DNA of 64,000 bases, taken from positions 18,349-82,348 of the forward strand of contig DWWL01000049.1 in assembly GCA_019119775.1 (NCBI GenBank). Reading direction: 5' to 3'. The notes below the pieces were generated by a model. It made no database searches, was not told the origin of the DNA, and saw only the letters and a program-made list of their open reading frames with translations. Source of the stretch: Candidatus Lachnoclostridium pullistercoris (GTDB lineage Bacteria > Bacillota > Clostridia > Lachnospirales > Lachnospiraceae). Positions 41,174-49,987 of this stretch are shown here, piece by piece (the first letter of the stretch is position 1; each line of letters starts with the position of its first letter). The position numbers were made by a program, and so were the translations under genes.

Positions 41174-41737
41174 TTACTCTGTAATCAGAGTTTCGTACTC
41201 ATTCTGGAATGTGACGCCGTCGGCAAATACGGTGCCGTTTTCCTGAATGGTCAGGGAGCGGACTCCCAGGTTTTCCGTGATGGTGTTGCCGATGGCAGCG
41301 GTGATCAGCTGCTTGTCAATGTTATCCCCGTCCGGAATATCAGACAGATTGAGAACTGCGGATGCGGTGACAGTGGCGCCTGCCTCTGCTCCGGGGCCTG
41401 CGGAGGAGCCGTCCTCCTCGCCCTCCGTCTCATAGGAGAGAACCTGACAGTCTTCCGGAAGAACGCCGTACTCTACCAGCTTTGCCACCAGGGACTCGGC
41501 ATCCAGGGTGGACAGTCCTTCCATAGCCTGCTTCAAGCCGGTTCTTTCCTCATCCGGCACGTAGATGGACGCGATCTCCAGCACCTCAGTGGTGGGATCC
41601 GGTACTTTATCCTCAGCGCTGCCTGTGGACTGCTGCTCCAGAACAGCTGCCGGATCCGTTTCTTTCTGAGTGGGGGAGCAGGCGGCCATGGATACGGCCA
41701 GCAGAGCACCTGTTATGCAAAGTGCAATTTTTTTCAT
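41174..41737 (-). CDS. GerMN-domain-like lipoprotein
   Basis: 187 residues. A lipoprotein signal ends in VSMAAC (Cys20 as anchor). A low-complexity Gly/Ser/Glu region lies around residues 105-125 (EGEEDGSSAGPGAEAG). The remaining sequence has strand patterns such as ASAVLNLSDIPDG, LITAAIGNTITENLGVRS and LTIQENGTVFADGVTFQNEYE that resemble the GerMN fold of spore germination and envelope lipoproteins. Family assignment is tentative. A MarR gene lies 18 nt upstream on the same strand, so it may be co-regulated by it. Confidence 0.65.
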   Translation of the reverse strand: MKKIALCITGALLAVSMAACSPTQKETDPAAVLEQQSTGSAEDKVPDPTTEVLEIASIYVPDEERTGLKQAMEGLSTLDAESLVAKLVEYGVLPEDCQVLSYETEGEEDGSSAGPGAEAGATVTASAVLNLSDIPDGDNIDKQLITAAIGNTITENLGVRSLTIQENGTVFADGVTFQNEYETLITE

Positions 41738-41755
41738 AAATGTAATGCCTCCTTT

Positions 41756-42232
41756 TTATGCCCCGCCTGATTGCTGCGGGGGATTTGAACCATTGGGCTG
41801 GAAACTGCCGAACCAGCTGGTCAGCTTTTCCAGCGCTTTTACCAGCGCGTCCATCTCCTCAGGAGTCAGGGCGGAACGGATTCCGTCGATCATTTCCTGG
41901 TGGAAACGGGCGTGATGGGCGTAGGCTTTTCTGCCTTTTTCTGAGAGGGAAATGTAGACGACCCGGCGGTCGCTGCGGCCCCGCTCGCGGGTGACGTAGC
42001 CTTTTTTAACCAGTCCGTTCATGGCAATGGTCAGCGTGCCGACCGTGACAGAGAGCTCTCTGGCGATGGTAGACATATTTTTGGGGCTGCCTGTGCCGAT
42101 CGCCTCAATGACGTGCATGTCATTGCTTGTAATGTCAGGGAATTCCCCCGAGGCCACTGCTTTCTGTTCAATATCCATGATGTCCCGAAACAGATTGACG
42201 AATACGTCGTTCAGCGTTTGATAGCTATCCAC
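41756..42232 (-). CDS. MarR-family transcriptional regulator
   Basis: 158 residues. The winged helix-turn-helix runs from about residue 45 to 100 (NMSTIARELSVTVGTLTIAM and GLVKKGYVTRERGRSDRRVV with the DxRxxx wing). Starts with GTG at 42232, with GGGG 6 nt before. In this class, binding of phenolics, fatty acids or other small molecules releases the DNA. It sits just upstream of the GerMN-like lipoprotein gene and probably regulates both. An imperfect palindrome (GTTAGGAAATTCTTAC at about 42322-42340) upstream is a possible operator. The sequence resembles FabT-type MarR regulators of lipid genes only loosely. Confidence 0.88.
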   Translation of the reverse strand: MDSYQTLNDVFVNLFRDIMDIEQKAVASGEFPDITSNDMHVIEAIGTGSPKNMSTIARELSVTVGTLTIAMNGLVKKGYVTRERGRSDRRVVYISLSEKGRKAYAHHARFHQEMIDGIRSALTPEEMDALVKALEKLTSWFGSFQPNGSNPPQQSGGA

Positions 42233-42386
42233 TTTTTTCCCCTTTTTTAGACATGAACCATTCTGTATCTAAAAGTCTCCAACTGATTATACATGATTTT
42301 TTTTCTCATTACAACTGTGTAAAAGTTAGGAAATTCTTACTTTTTTCTGGCGAAGGGCACTGTCTGGCCGTCTGCGCGGCCTCCTC

Positions 42387-42908
42387 CTACAGGGAGGCGA
42401 GAAAAACAGCGGCTGCGGTTCCGGCCGCGGTGGCGATGAGGGCGCCGGCCAGAGTATACCTGGTCCTGGTGACGCCGACGGAGCCGAAATAGAGGCTCAT
42501 GCAGTAAAATACGGTTTCTGTGCAGCTCATGAGGATGGAGGCGGACATGCCGGTGAAGGAATCGGCGCCGAATTCCCGGAACAGATCCAGAAGAAGGCCG
42601 GTGGCGGCAGAGTTGGAGATCAGCCGGACAATGAGCAGAGGAACCAGAGGCGGCGGAATGCGGAGAAAGGAGGCGGGAACTGTGAGAAGTTCTCCCAGAA
42701 AATCCAGAAAGCCGGAGGCGCGCAGCACGCCCACCGCCGTCATCAGGCCCACCAGAGTGGGAAGGATGCCGGCTACTGTGCGGATGCCGTCGGCGGCTCC
42801 TTTTAAGAAGTCGTCGAATACAGGCCGGCGGGACAGGATTCCAAAGCCGATCATATAGAACAGGATAAAGGGCACCAGGATATTGGAGAGATAAGTGAGA
42901 ATGGACAT
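42387..42908 (-). CDS. spmB: spore maturation protein B
   Basis: 173 residues with the same nucleoside-recognition fold as SpmA. Helices around PFILFYMIGFGIL, RTVAGILPTLVGLMTAVGVLRASG, and SNSAATGLLLDLFREFGADS, then MSCTETVFYCMSLYFGSVGV, match SpmB. It works with SpmA in spore-core dehydration. In most spore formers the two genes are adjacent; here spmA is 11.7 kb away on the other strand. Confidence 0.88.
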   Translation of the reverse strand: MSILTYLSNILVPFILFYMIGFGILSRRPVFDDFLKGAADGIRTVAGILPTLVGLMTAVGVLRASGFLDFLGELLTVPASFLRIPPPLVPLLIVRLISNSAATGLLLDLFREFGADSFTGMSASILMSCTETVFYCMSLYFGSVGVTRTRYTLAGALIATAAGTAAAVFLASL

Positions 42909-42913
42909 GAAAA

Positions 42914-42952
42914 CACCGGGGAAACCTTTTTATAAAGATATTCCCCGGCGTG
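42914..42952 (-). terminator. terminator of the DUF885 gene
   Basis: CCGGGGAA (42916-42923) pairs with TTCCCCGG (42941-42948); reading left it is followed by TGTTTTC. It lies just before the spmB start, so spmB has little upstream space. Confidence 0.65.
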
Positions 42953-42993
42953 AAAAATATGAGCGGGAGTTTCTCCGCCTGTCTCTTTAAAAT

Positions 42994-44832
42994 TTATGCT
43001 GCCTTCTGCGTCAGCGGAGCCGTCACCAGCCAGGAGCGGAAATAGGTGCGGATCAGAGAGAATGGAGCAGGCCCCATATCTAATAGGAAGGTATGGAAGG
43101 CTTGGGCGTCAAAGTCAGCCCCCAGGGTCTCCTCCGCCTGTTCCCTCATCTCCTGGATCTCCATCCAGCCCACGTAGTACTCCAGGTAGTTGGACGGGTT
43201 ATCCACCATAGCTTCAAACATGCGGTCCACCGTCTCCTGGTCGGTGATTCCGTAGGTTTCTTCCAGGAAAGCGGCTGTCTGGTCCCTGGTCCAGCCGTAA
43301 TAGTTGATGTTCAGATCCAGCAGGGCATGGATCCCCAGAGTGACCGCCTGGTTGTGCATGAGCAGATCCTGAAGTTCAGGGGAGAGGCCGTTGTCAAAAA
43401 AGTAGGACTGAAATTCGGCGTAGGTGGCCCAGCCTTCCGTGTAGGCGGGGAAGGAGAGCAGGTGGCGCACCGGATCATCGCAGACAGAGGAAAAATAAAC
43501 TGTCTGATAGAGATGGCCGGGATACCCCTCGTGGGCCAGAGTGGTGTAGAGGGGCGTGGACGCGTACTGCTCGCTGCCGTTGATGTAGATCACATTGTCC
43601 TGAAAACGGTCCATGGGCGGCGTCAGGTAAAAGGCGGGGCTCAGGGAGAGTTCCAGGGCTTCCGGTACATTTTTTACAGTGTAGGAGCAGGCGGGGAGCT
43701 GCGGAAAATCCTCTTCAATCTGCAACTGGAGAGAGTTAAGAATCTCAGAGGCTTCCGTTTCCCTGAAAGAGCAGGTAAGCATCTCCGAGTAAAGTTCCGG
43801 CGTCAGTCCTTCTGCCACCGCCGCGGCGTCAGAGCTGATGCGGTCTGTGACGGCGTCGGTCAGCTCATCCACAGAGGAGTAGGAGGTGCCTGTGGCTGCC
43901 TGCACCAGGTACTCATAATATTCCCGGCCCTGGGGATAGCCGCACATGCCGATCTCATTGGTCCCGGTGCCCTTTAAGCTGCTTAAGGTCTCGATAAGAG
44001 TCTGATAGGCGGGGATAAAATGTTCCGCGATGAGGGCGGTGTGCCGGCTCTGCCACTCCTTTTTCTCCTCCTCGGAGACGTCCGTCAGCCCGGCCAGCTT
44101 TTCATCAAAGGTTTCCGTGAGAAAATTTTCCTGGGGCGGAATCAGGTAGCTCTCGCAGGACTGGATCAGGTGTTCAATGGTGGTGTCGCTGTAGTACAGG
44201 CCGGCGGCTGATTTTTCCTTTTCAAACTCTGCCAGTTCCCCGTAGTAGACGTCGATCTGGGAGAGCATCCACAGGTAATCTTCCACGTCGCCTCCGTCGT
44301 AGAAGGGGTATTCCGCCAGCAGGATGGGCAGCTGGGCCTGGACGCCGATGGTGGGGGCAAGAGGCCGGCTGTAGAGCTCAAGCCCATCGCTCATCAGGGC
44401 TGTTTCCAGGTAAGAGTCCAGTACGGACCAGGTCAGCTGCTGTTCATCAGTCAGCAGAGAGCGGTCAAACTGGCGCAATTCTTCCTGCACAGCCCTGGTG
44501 TCGGCCATGTCTGCCTGGAGAGCCTCCAGCGAGCCTTCGCCGAAGGCGGAGGCGGCTTTTTCGATCCCGTAGGCGGACGGGTCGGCCAGACTGTAGTGGA
44601 GAGAAATGGCGTCGGAGGCAATCTCTTTCCGAAACAGTTCTTCTGTAAATTCATCAAAGGCATTTCTGGCCTGAACGGAGGCTTCCGTATAGACTTCGTA
44701 GTCCTGACCGGCCGGAGCGGATGTCTCTGTGATGTCCGGCACTCCGCGGCAGCCGGACGCCAGAAGCGCAGCCGCGAGAAAAACGGCGGCGCTGCTCCTC
44801 AGACGGCGGCCTCTGGAATGAATATGATTCAT
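42994..44832 (-). CDS. DUF885-family lipoprotein, putative metallopeptidase
   Basis: 612 residues. A lipoprotein signal (LAAALLASGC) anchors it outside the cell. The zinc site is LAHEGYPGHLYQTV (HExxxxH-like HEGYPGH), followed by SFPAYTEGWATYAEF with the downstream Glu, as in the DUF885 (M32-related) family. The ATG at 44832 has AGGAGG at good distance, and longer in-frame starts upstream lack a signal peptide. It may process peptides at the cell surface. Divergent from the metG T-box promoter. Confidence 0.88.
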   Translation of the reverse strand: MNHIHSRGRRLRSSAAVFLAAALLASGCRGVPDITETSAPAGQDYEVYTEASVQARNAFDEFTEELFRKEIASDAISLHYSLADPSAYGIEKAASAFGEGSLEALQADMADTRAVQEELRQFDRSLLTDEQQLTWSVLDSYLETALMSDGLELYSRPLAPTIGVQAQLPILLAEYPFYDGGDVEDYLWMLSQIDVYYGELAEFEKEKSAAGLYYSDTTIEHLIQSCESYLIPPQENFLTETFDEKLAGLTDVSEEEKKEWQSRHTALIAEHFIPAYQTLIETLSSLKGTGTNEIGMCGYPQGREYYEYLVQAATGTSYSSVDELTDAVTDRISSDAAAVAEGLTPELYSEMLTCSFRETEASEILNSLQLQIEEDFPQLPACSYTVKNVPEALELSLSPAFYLTPPMDRFQDNVIYINGSEQYASTPLYTTLAHEGYPGHLYQTVYFSSVCDDPVRHLLSFPAYTEGWATYAEFQSYFFDNGLSPELQDLLMHNQAVTLGIHALLDLNINYYGWTRDQTAAFLEETYGITDQETVDRMFEAMVDNPSNYLEYYVGWMEIQEMREQAEETLGADFDAQAFHTFLLDMGPAPFSLIRTYFRSWLVTAPLTQKAA

Positions 44833-44915
44833 GATGGTTCCTCCTGGTTTTTTCCTAATTATAATATATATTGAAGAAGATGACAAATCATAACCGTTTC
44901 CCGCCGGTCCCAGGC

Positions 44916-44944
44916 TTGACAAAGAGGGGGGAAACGATTAAACT
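44916..44944 (+). promoter_or_regulatory. promoter of the metG T-box transcript
   Basis: TTGACA (44916-44921), a 17-bp spacer, and TAAACT (44939-44944). Confidence 0.7.
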
Positions 44945-44950
44945 AAAACT

Positions 44951-45243
44951 GTATTTTTCCAGAAAAATAGAGGAAAATGCTGGGAAGAGAAGAGTAGGCG
45001 GCAAAAGCCATGACAGAGAATCCCGGAAGCTGAGAAGGGAGCATGGAAGGACTGCTGAACATGGCCTCGGAGCAGAGCGGGTGAGGGAATGGACCTGAGC
45101 CTGCGACGGGAGCGCCCGTTACCGCGCAGACTGTGGGATAAGCAGCAGTTGTCAAGGTCCGCGCCGTGAGGGGCGGATGAATTAAAGTGGTAACACGGGA
45201 TCATGTCTCGTCTTTAAGAAGATTAAAGACGGGGCTTTTTTTT
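44951..45243 (+). ncRNA. T-box riboswitch controlling metG
   Basis: The leader between the promoter and metG carries T-box landmarks: a conserved purine-rich stem I start (GAAGAGAAGAGTA), a candidate specifier ATG at 45061-45063 within TGCTGAACATGGCC, the T-box bulge AAAGTGGTAACACGGG at 45185-45200 whose TGGT pairs with the ACCA of uncharged tRNA, and a terminator, CGTCTTTAA (45209-45217) with TTAAAGACG (45223-45231), followed by eight Ts. Uncharged tRNA-Met should favour the antiterminator and switch metG on. Confidence 0.88.
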
Positions 45244-45300
45244 AACAGGAAACACTGTTCCCTGTTAAGCAAGAAGGCTCCGCGGGGACCGCACTGCGGC
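45241..45300 (+). repeat. dispersed terminator-trailer repeat, copy C
   Basis: TTTAACAGGAAACACTGTTC, CCTGTTAAGCAAGAAGGCTC, CGCGGGGACCGCACTGCGGC. It begins on the last Ts of the T-box terminator, and is the best-preserved copy together with copy D. Confidence 0.85.
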
Positions 45301-45344
45301 AGCGCACATTTTTATCAATGCAGAGGGAAAAGGAGGAGTTGGAC

Positions 45345-47351
45345 ATGTGCCAGAATTGTAAGAAACCGTATTATATTACAACGGCCATCGCTTATACGTC
45401 AGGCAAGCCCCACATCGGCAACACCTATGAGATCGTGCTGGCGGACAGCATTGCCCGCTATAAGAGAGAACAGGGCTATGATGTGAGATTCCAGACAGGA
45501 ACGGATGAGCACGGCCAGAAGATCGAGCTGAAGGCTGAGGAAGCCGGCGTGACGCCAAAGGAGTTTGTGGACGGCGTGGCCGGAGAGATCAAGAGAATCT
45601 GGGATCTGATGAATACGTCCTATGACAAGTTTATCCGCACTACGGACGAATACCATGAGAAACAGGTTCAGAAGATTTTTAAGAAGCTGTATGACCAGGG
45701 AGATATTTACAAAGGCTACTACGAGGGACTTTACTGCACTCCCTGCGAGTCTTTCTGGACTCCGTCCCAGGTGGTGGACGGAAAGTGCCCGGACTGCGGA
45801 CGTCCGGTGCAGCCGGCAAAGGAGGAGGCTTATTTCTTCAGAATGAGCAAATATGCAGACCGGCTGATCGATCACATCAACAAGCACCCGGAGTTTATCC
45901 AGCCGGTGGCCCGCAAGAATGAGATGATGAACAATTTCCTTCTTCCGGGACTTCAGGACCTGTGTGTGTCCAGAACCTCCTTCAAGTGGGGAATTCCGGT
46001 GGATTTTGACCCGAAGCATGTGACTTATGTGTGGCTGGATGCCCTGACCAACTATATCACCGGCCTGGGCTACGACTGCGACGGCAGGAACGACGCGCTG
46101 TTTGAGAAATACTGGCCGGCGGACCTGCACCTGATCGGCAAGGACATTATCCGTTTCCATACCATTTACTGGCCCATTTTCCTGATGGCTCTGGGACTGC
46201 CCCTGCCCAAGCAGGTGTTCGGTCATCCGTGGCTGCTCCAGGGAGACGGCAAGATGAGCAAGTCCAAGGGAAATGTGATCTACGCTGACACTCTGGTGGA
46301 TTTCTTCGGCGTGGACGCGGTGCGCTACTTTGTGCTCCATGAGATGCCCTTCGACAACGACGGCGTGATCACCTGGGAGCTGATGGTGGAGAGGATGAAT
46401 TCCGACCTGGCCAATATTCTGGGAAATCTGGTAAACCGCACCATTTCCATGACAAACAAGTACTTTGACGGCGTGGTATGCGACCGCGGAGCCGCGGAGC
46501 CGGTGGATGAGGACCTGAAGAATACGGTGCTGGAGGCAGTGAAGAAGGTTGACACGAAGATGGATCAGCTGCGGGTGGCAGACGCCATCACAGAGATCTT
46601 CGGCATCTTCAGAAGGAGCAACAAGTACATTGACGAGACGACTCCCTGGGCTCTGGCAAAGGATGAGGAGAAGAAGGACCGCCTGGCAACCGTTCTCTAC
46701 AACCTGACAGAGGCTATCACCATCGGAGCTTCTCTTCTGGCATCCTTCATGCCGGAGACTTCCGAGAAGATCTTAAAGCAGCTGAACACAGAAAAACGCG
46801 CCCTTCAGGAGATGGATGTATTCGGAAAATATCCGTCGGGCAATAAGGTGACGGACAAGCCGGAGATCCTCTTTGCCAGAGTGGACGTGAAGGAAGTTAT
46901 GGAGAAGGTGGAAGCCATGCAGGCTGCCCAGAGGGCGGAGGCAGAGAAGAAGGCTGAGGCCGCAGGCGGCCAGGAGAGCGCCGGTGAGAAGGAGGCTTCC
47001 GACGGAATCGACGTGGAGGCGAAGCCGGAGATCACCTACGACGATTTTGCAAAACTTCAGTTCCAGGTAGGCGAGATCATTGCCTGCGAGGCTGTGCCGA
47101 AATCCAAAAAGCTGCTGTGCAGCCAGGTAAAGATCGGCAGCCAGGTGCGCCAGATCTTAAGCGGCATCAAGGCTCACTACACACCGGAGGAGATGGTCGG
47201 CAAGAAGGTCATGGTAGTGACCAACTTAAAGCCGGCGAAGTTAGCCGGAATGGTGTCTGAGGGAATGCTGCTGTGCGCGGAGGACGCGGACGGCAACCTG
47301 TCCCTGATGACCCCGGAGAAAGATATGCCGGCAGGCGCGGAGATCTGCTGA
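45345..47351 (+). CDS. metG: methionyl-tRNA synthetase with C-terminal tRNA-binding domain
   Basis: 668 residues. Class I signatures PHIGNTY (HIGH) and KMSKSKGN (KMSKS). Zinc-like cysteines occur in YCTPCESFWTPS and KCPDCGRPV. A long Ala/Glu-rich linker (about residues 530-565) joins a C-terminal OB-fold EMAP-type tRNA-binding domain (FQVGEIIACE, KIGSQVRQILSGI). The ATG at 45345 is preferred to one 27 nt upstream because AAGGAGG lies 8 nt before it. It charges tRNA-Met for initiation and elongation, under the T-box upstream. Confidence 0.96.
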   Translation: MCQNCKKPYYITTAIAYTSGKPHIGNTYEIVLADSIARYKREQGYDVRFQTGTDEHGQKIELKAEEAGVTPKEFVDGVAGEIKRIWDLMNTSYDKFIRTTDEYHEKQVQKIFKKLYDQGDIYKGYYEGLYCTPCESFWTPSQVVDGKCPDCGRPVQPAKEEAYFFRMSKYADRLIDHINKHPEFIQPVARKNEMMNNFLLPGLQDLCVSRTSFKWGIPVDFDPKHVTYVWLDALTNYITGLGYDCDGRNDALFEKYWPADLHLIGKDIIRFHTIYWPIFLMALGLPLPKQVFGHPWLLQGDGKMSKSKGNVIYADTLVDFFGVDAVRYFVLHEMPFDNDGVITWELMVERMNSDLANILGNLVNRTISMTNKYFDGVVCDRGAAEPVDEDLKNTVLEAVKKVDTKMDQLRVADAITEIFGIFRRSNKYIDETTPWALAKDEEKKDRLATVLYNLTEAITIGASLLASFMPETSEKILKQLNTEKRALQEMDVFGKYPSGNKVTDKPEILFARVDVKEVMEKVEAMQAAQRAEAEKKAEAAGGQESAGEKEASDGIDVEAKPEITYDDFAKLQFQVGEIIACEAVPKSKKLLCSQVKIGSQVRQILSGIKAHYTPEEMVGKKVMVVTNLKPAKLAGMVSEGMLLCAEDADGNLSLMTPEKDMPAGAEIC

Positions 47352-47373
47352 GAACAGAAAACTGTGAAATGAG

Positions 47374-47422
47374 AAAGGACCTGGGAAAAAACGCGAATCC
47401 GTTTTTTCCCAGGTCCTTTTTT
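47374..47422 (+). terminator. strong terminator after metG
   Basis: Arms 47374-47393 and 47400-47419 pair over 20 bp (core GGACCTGGGAAAAAACG), loop of six, then a T run. A partial copy of the dispersed repeat begins 6 nt after it. Confidence 0.9.
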
Positions 47423-47427
47423 TGACT

Positions 47428-47443
47428 TAACAGGAAACTGCCG
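47428..47443 (+). repeat. dispersed terminator-trailer repeat, partial copy E
   Basis: TTAACAGGAAACTGCC matches only the first 16 bp of copies C and D, again directly after a terminator; the rest has diverged or been lost. Confidence 0.5.
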
Positions 47444-47464
47444 CTTTCAGCCGTCCGCTATAGG

Positions 47465-48109
47465 TCAGTGCAGTTCCCCGGCGCTCTCCCCGCTGTCCTC
47501 GCGGTCGATGGCGATGGCCTCGATGGCGTACTCCAGGGACTTGGCGATCGTCTCCAGGGGCATGGACGGCGTGGTGTTGGCCTTGTCCACCACCTGGCCG
47601 CAGGCGTAGGGAACGTGGATGAAGCCTGCCCGGATGCCGGGGTAGCGCTTGTCACACATGTAGAGGACATTGTACATGATGCTGTTGCACACGTAGGTGC
47701 CGGCGGTGAAGGAGAGGTAGCAGGGAAGTCCTGCGTCTTTCACATGCTGCACCATGGCCTTTACAGGGAGAGTGGAAAAATAGGCGGCCGGCCCGTCTGC
47801 CTGCAGCGGCTCGTCTAAGGGCTGCTCTCCGTTGTTGTCCGGGATGCGGGCGTCCACAAAGTTGATGGCCACCTTCTCCACGCTGATGCTGGCCCGTCCG
47901 CCGGCCTGTCCCACGCAGAGGACAACGTCCGGCTCATATTTTTTGATTCCTTCCTCCACGGCCGGGCCGCTTAAGGAAAATACGGTGGGGATCTCCAGCT
48001 TGAAGATCTGGGCGCCGCCGATGGTGTCCGGCAGCAGTTTGACGGCCTCGTAGGCCGGATTTACAGATTCCCCGCCAAAGGGGTCAAAGCCTGTTACTAA
48101 GATTTTCAT
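47465..48109 (-). CDS. pcp: pyroglutamyl-peptidase I
   Basis: 214 residues. Starts with [20 protein letters not shown]. The triad is Glu78 in SISVEKVA, Cys141 in [13 protein letters not shown] and His165 in GFIHVPY, all at family positions (C15 cysteine peptidase). It removes N-terminal 5-oxoproline (pyroglutamate) from peptides in the cytosol. It follows DUF979 (24 nt) and DUF969 in one minus-strand operon, probably a 5-oxoproline peptide use pathway. Confidence 0.95.
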   Translation of the reverse strand: MKILVTGFDPFGGESVNPAYEAVKLLPDTIGGAQIFKLEIPTVFSLSGPAVEEGIKKYEPDVVLCVGQAGGRASISVEKVAINFVDARIPDNNGEQPLDEPLQADGPAAYFSTLPVKAMVQHVKDAGLPCYLSFTAGTYVCNSIMYNVLYMCDKRYPGIRAGFIHVPYACGQVVDKANTTPSMPLETIAKSLEYAIEAIAIDREDSGESAGELH

Positions 48110-48133
48110 ATGAGAAGTCTCCTTTCTGTTTTT

Positions 48134-49078
48134 CTAGTGAAGAGCGATCATATAGATGATCTGGATCACCAGCATGATGACTGCGATGGGGGCCTGTTTT
48201 TTGATGACGCCGAACCGGTCCTTCATATCCAGCACCGCCACGGGAACAATGTTGAAATTGGCCGCCATGGGAGTCAGCAGGGTGCCGCAGTAGCCGCAGG
48301 TTAAGGCGATCATGCCCACAACCACCGGATCAGCTCCGTACGCCAGGATGCAGGGGGCGCCCACGCCGATGGTCATGACGGTGATGGCGCCGAAGGCGTT
48401 GCCCATGATGGCGGTAAAGAGAGCCATTCCGACGGCAAACACGATGATGCCCACAGTCACATTTCCCTCAGGCACAATGCCGGATACCAGCTTGCCGATG
48501 ATGTCACCGACGCCGGCAGCGGTGAACACTCCGCCCAGAGCTCCCAGAAGCTGGGGCAGCATACATAAAGGTCCCATCATGGACAGCAGCCGCTCCGAAT
48601 CCTTTAAGAAAGTCACCGGCTTGTTGTCCTTAGAGTAGCACATGAGAAGGATCACGGAAACCATAACGCCCAGGGCCACGCCCACCAGTGCGCTGATGTC
48701 TGTGAACAGGGCAAAGAGCAGGGACAGCACGCCCATGGTCAGGGCCGGGATGAAGATCTTCATGCCGATTTTCTGGAACTGGCGGTGTGTGTACTCTTTG
48801 GAAGGAATGTCCTGTTTTCCTACTTTTACCCGCTTGAAGATGGCGGGGATGATCATGATGACCACCAGTGCGCCGGACACCCGTACTGGCAGCCAGTGGC
48901 CGAAGGCACATACGACGCCGAAAGATGTCCAGAATACAAATGTGCCGAAGCGGGCCGGATTTTCCCGGTCCAGAAGGTTTTTGATGCCTGCGTAAATGGT
49001 GATCAGGCCGATGATGATGTAAACGCACTCCAGCAGCTTATTGCTGAGAGTGATGGTCGGATCTGCAAAAAAAGCCAT
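48134..49078 (-). CDS. DUF979-family membrane protein
   Basis: 314 residues, about 9-10 helices. Pattern includes LLECVYIIIGLITIYAGIKN at the start and GIVPEGNVTVGIIVFAVGMA, then GNAFGAITVMTIGVGAPCIL. DUF979 genes are regularly next to DUF969 and pyroglutamyl-peptidase genes and are thought to form a two-part transporter with DUF969 for 5-oxoproline or its peptides. Its ATG lies 3 nt after the DUF969 stop. Function is inferred from context only. Confidence 0.85.
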   Translation of the reverse strand: MAFFADPTITLSNKLLECVYIIIGLITIYAGIKNLLDRENPARFGTFVFWTSFGVVCAFGHWLPVRVSGALVVIMIIPAIFKRVKVGKQDIPSKEYTHRQFQKIGMKIFIPALTMGVLSLLFALFTDISALVGVALGVMVSVILLMCYSKDNKPVTFLKDSERLLSMMGPLCMLPQLLGALGGVFTAAGVGDIIGKLVSGIVPEGNVTVGIIVFAVGMALFTAIMGNAFGAITVMTIGVGAPCILAYGADPVVVGMIALTCGYCGTLLTPMAANFNIVPVAVLDMKDRFGVIKKQAPIAVIMLVIQIIYMIALH

Positions 49079-49081
49079 GGT

Positions 49082-49795
49082 CTACGCCTCCTTCTTCCCG
49101 GATTTTTTGGGGGCCGGTTTTCCTGATTTTAAATATTTGGCCCGCAGCTTCCGGTCCATAAGAGTGAAGTAGATGCAGGAGATCACCAGGGCGGTGAGGG
49201 CGATGGGGATCTCGATCTTTGCCAGATCGATCAGTTCCACTTCATATCCCAGGCTGCTCAAGGTGGACTGCACCAGGATTCCGCCGGAGCCGCCCACAAA
49301 AAGCACCTGGAAGAAGAACCAGGCGATGTTGTCCATGGCGGAGTTCATTCCCTTGATCTCCTCCACATAGTCCTCGTCGGGAGTCTCATCCTCCTCGGTG
49401 ATGGCTCCCTCTGCCATGGGCATGATCACAGGGCGGACAAAGCCGGTGACTCCGCCGAAGTTTACGTTGAACGCGCCGAAGAAGGATCGCATCACACCGT
49501 AGATGCAGACCAGCTTGCCGGCAGTGACATTTTTAAATTTCCGGATAAACGCGGCGGCGGCTTCCCGCAGTCCGTTTCTCTCCAGAGTTCCGGTCACGAA
49601 CAGAATGATAATGAAAATCGCCATGCTTCTGTTGGACACAAAATTGCTTCCCAGGGTGTCCAAAAGTCCGGTGATTCCCAGACCGCCGGCCAGAGCGGTA
49701 GTGACAGCCGCCAGGAAGATGATCAGAATGGAATCCAGTTTCAGGGCAAAGCCTACGATGACAATCAGGATTCCGATAAGCCTAATGTATTCCAT
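49082..49795 (-). CDS. DUF969-family membrane protein
   Basis: 237 residues, about 5-6 helices in a compact arrangement. Contains IRLIGILIVIVGFALKLDSI and FGGVTGFVRPVIMPMAEGA, a Glu/Asp-rich cytoplasmic loop (EEDETPDEDYVEEIKG), and a basic C-terminal tail. It is the first gene of the DUF969-DUF979-pcp operon. The two DUFs are likely subunits of one permease. It has an own promoter and a nearby palindrome (49830-49843). Confidence 0.85.
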   Translation of the reverse strand: MEYIRLIGILIVIVGFALKLDSILIIFLAAVTTALAGGLGITGLLDTLGSNFVSNRSMAIFIIILFVTGTLERNGLREAAAAFIRKFKNVTAGKLVCIYGVMRSFFGAFNVNFGGVTGFVRPVIMPMAEGAITEEDETPDEDYVEEIKGMNSAMDNIAWFFFQVLFVGGSGGILVQSTLSSLGYEVELIDLAKIEIPIALTALVISCIYFTLMDRKLRAKYLKSGKPAPKKSGKKEA

Positions 49796-49829
49796 ATCAG
49801 GGCCTCCTTTGTGATATTTTCCGCACAGG

Positions 49830-49890
49830 CACTTTTAAAAGTGTGGCAGAATCTTTTTGTAATTATACAATAAGAAGGATGAAGCGGCAA
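49830..49890 (-). promoter_or_regulatory. DUF969-pcp operon promoter and candidate operator
   Basis: Reading left: TTGCCG (49890-49885), a 17-bp spacer, and TATAAT (49867-49862). CACTTTTAAAAGTG (49830-49843), a perfect 14-bp palindrome, lies 12-25 nt downstream of the predicted start, where a repressor would block elongation. Confidence 0.6.
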
Positions 49891-49906
49891 CAAGAATCCG
49901 GGCGGC

Positions 49907-49935
49907 TTTACGGACGGGCCTTTTTATGCTATACT
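49907..49935 (+). promoter_or_regulatory. promoter of the gdpP-rplI-dnaB operon
   Basis: TTTACG (49907-49912), a 17-bp spacer, and TATACT (49930-49935) with TGC before it (extended -10). Confidence 0.65.
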
Positions 49936-49987
49936 AATGGTTAAATTGGTGTTTTGTGCGAAAAAGTACATTTCAGTGAGGTGTATG

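Noticed and set aside
42322..42340. MarR operator GTTAGGAAATTCTTAC
   Set aside because: The inverted repeat is imperfect and the region is AT-rich, so it was not listed as a separate feature.
45187..45486. 99-codon frame spanning the T-box end and the start of metG
   Set aside because: It overlaps the terminator, the repeat and metG in another frame; it has no ribosome site.
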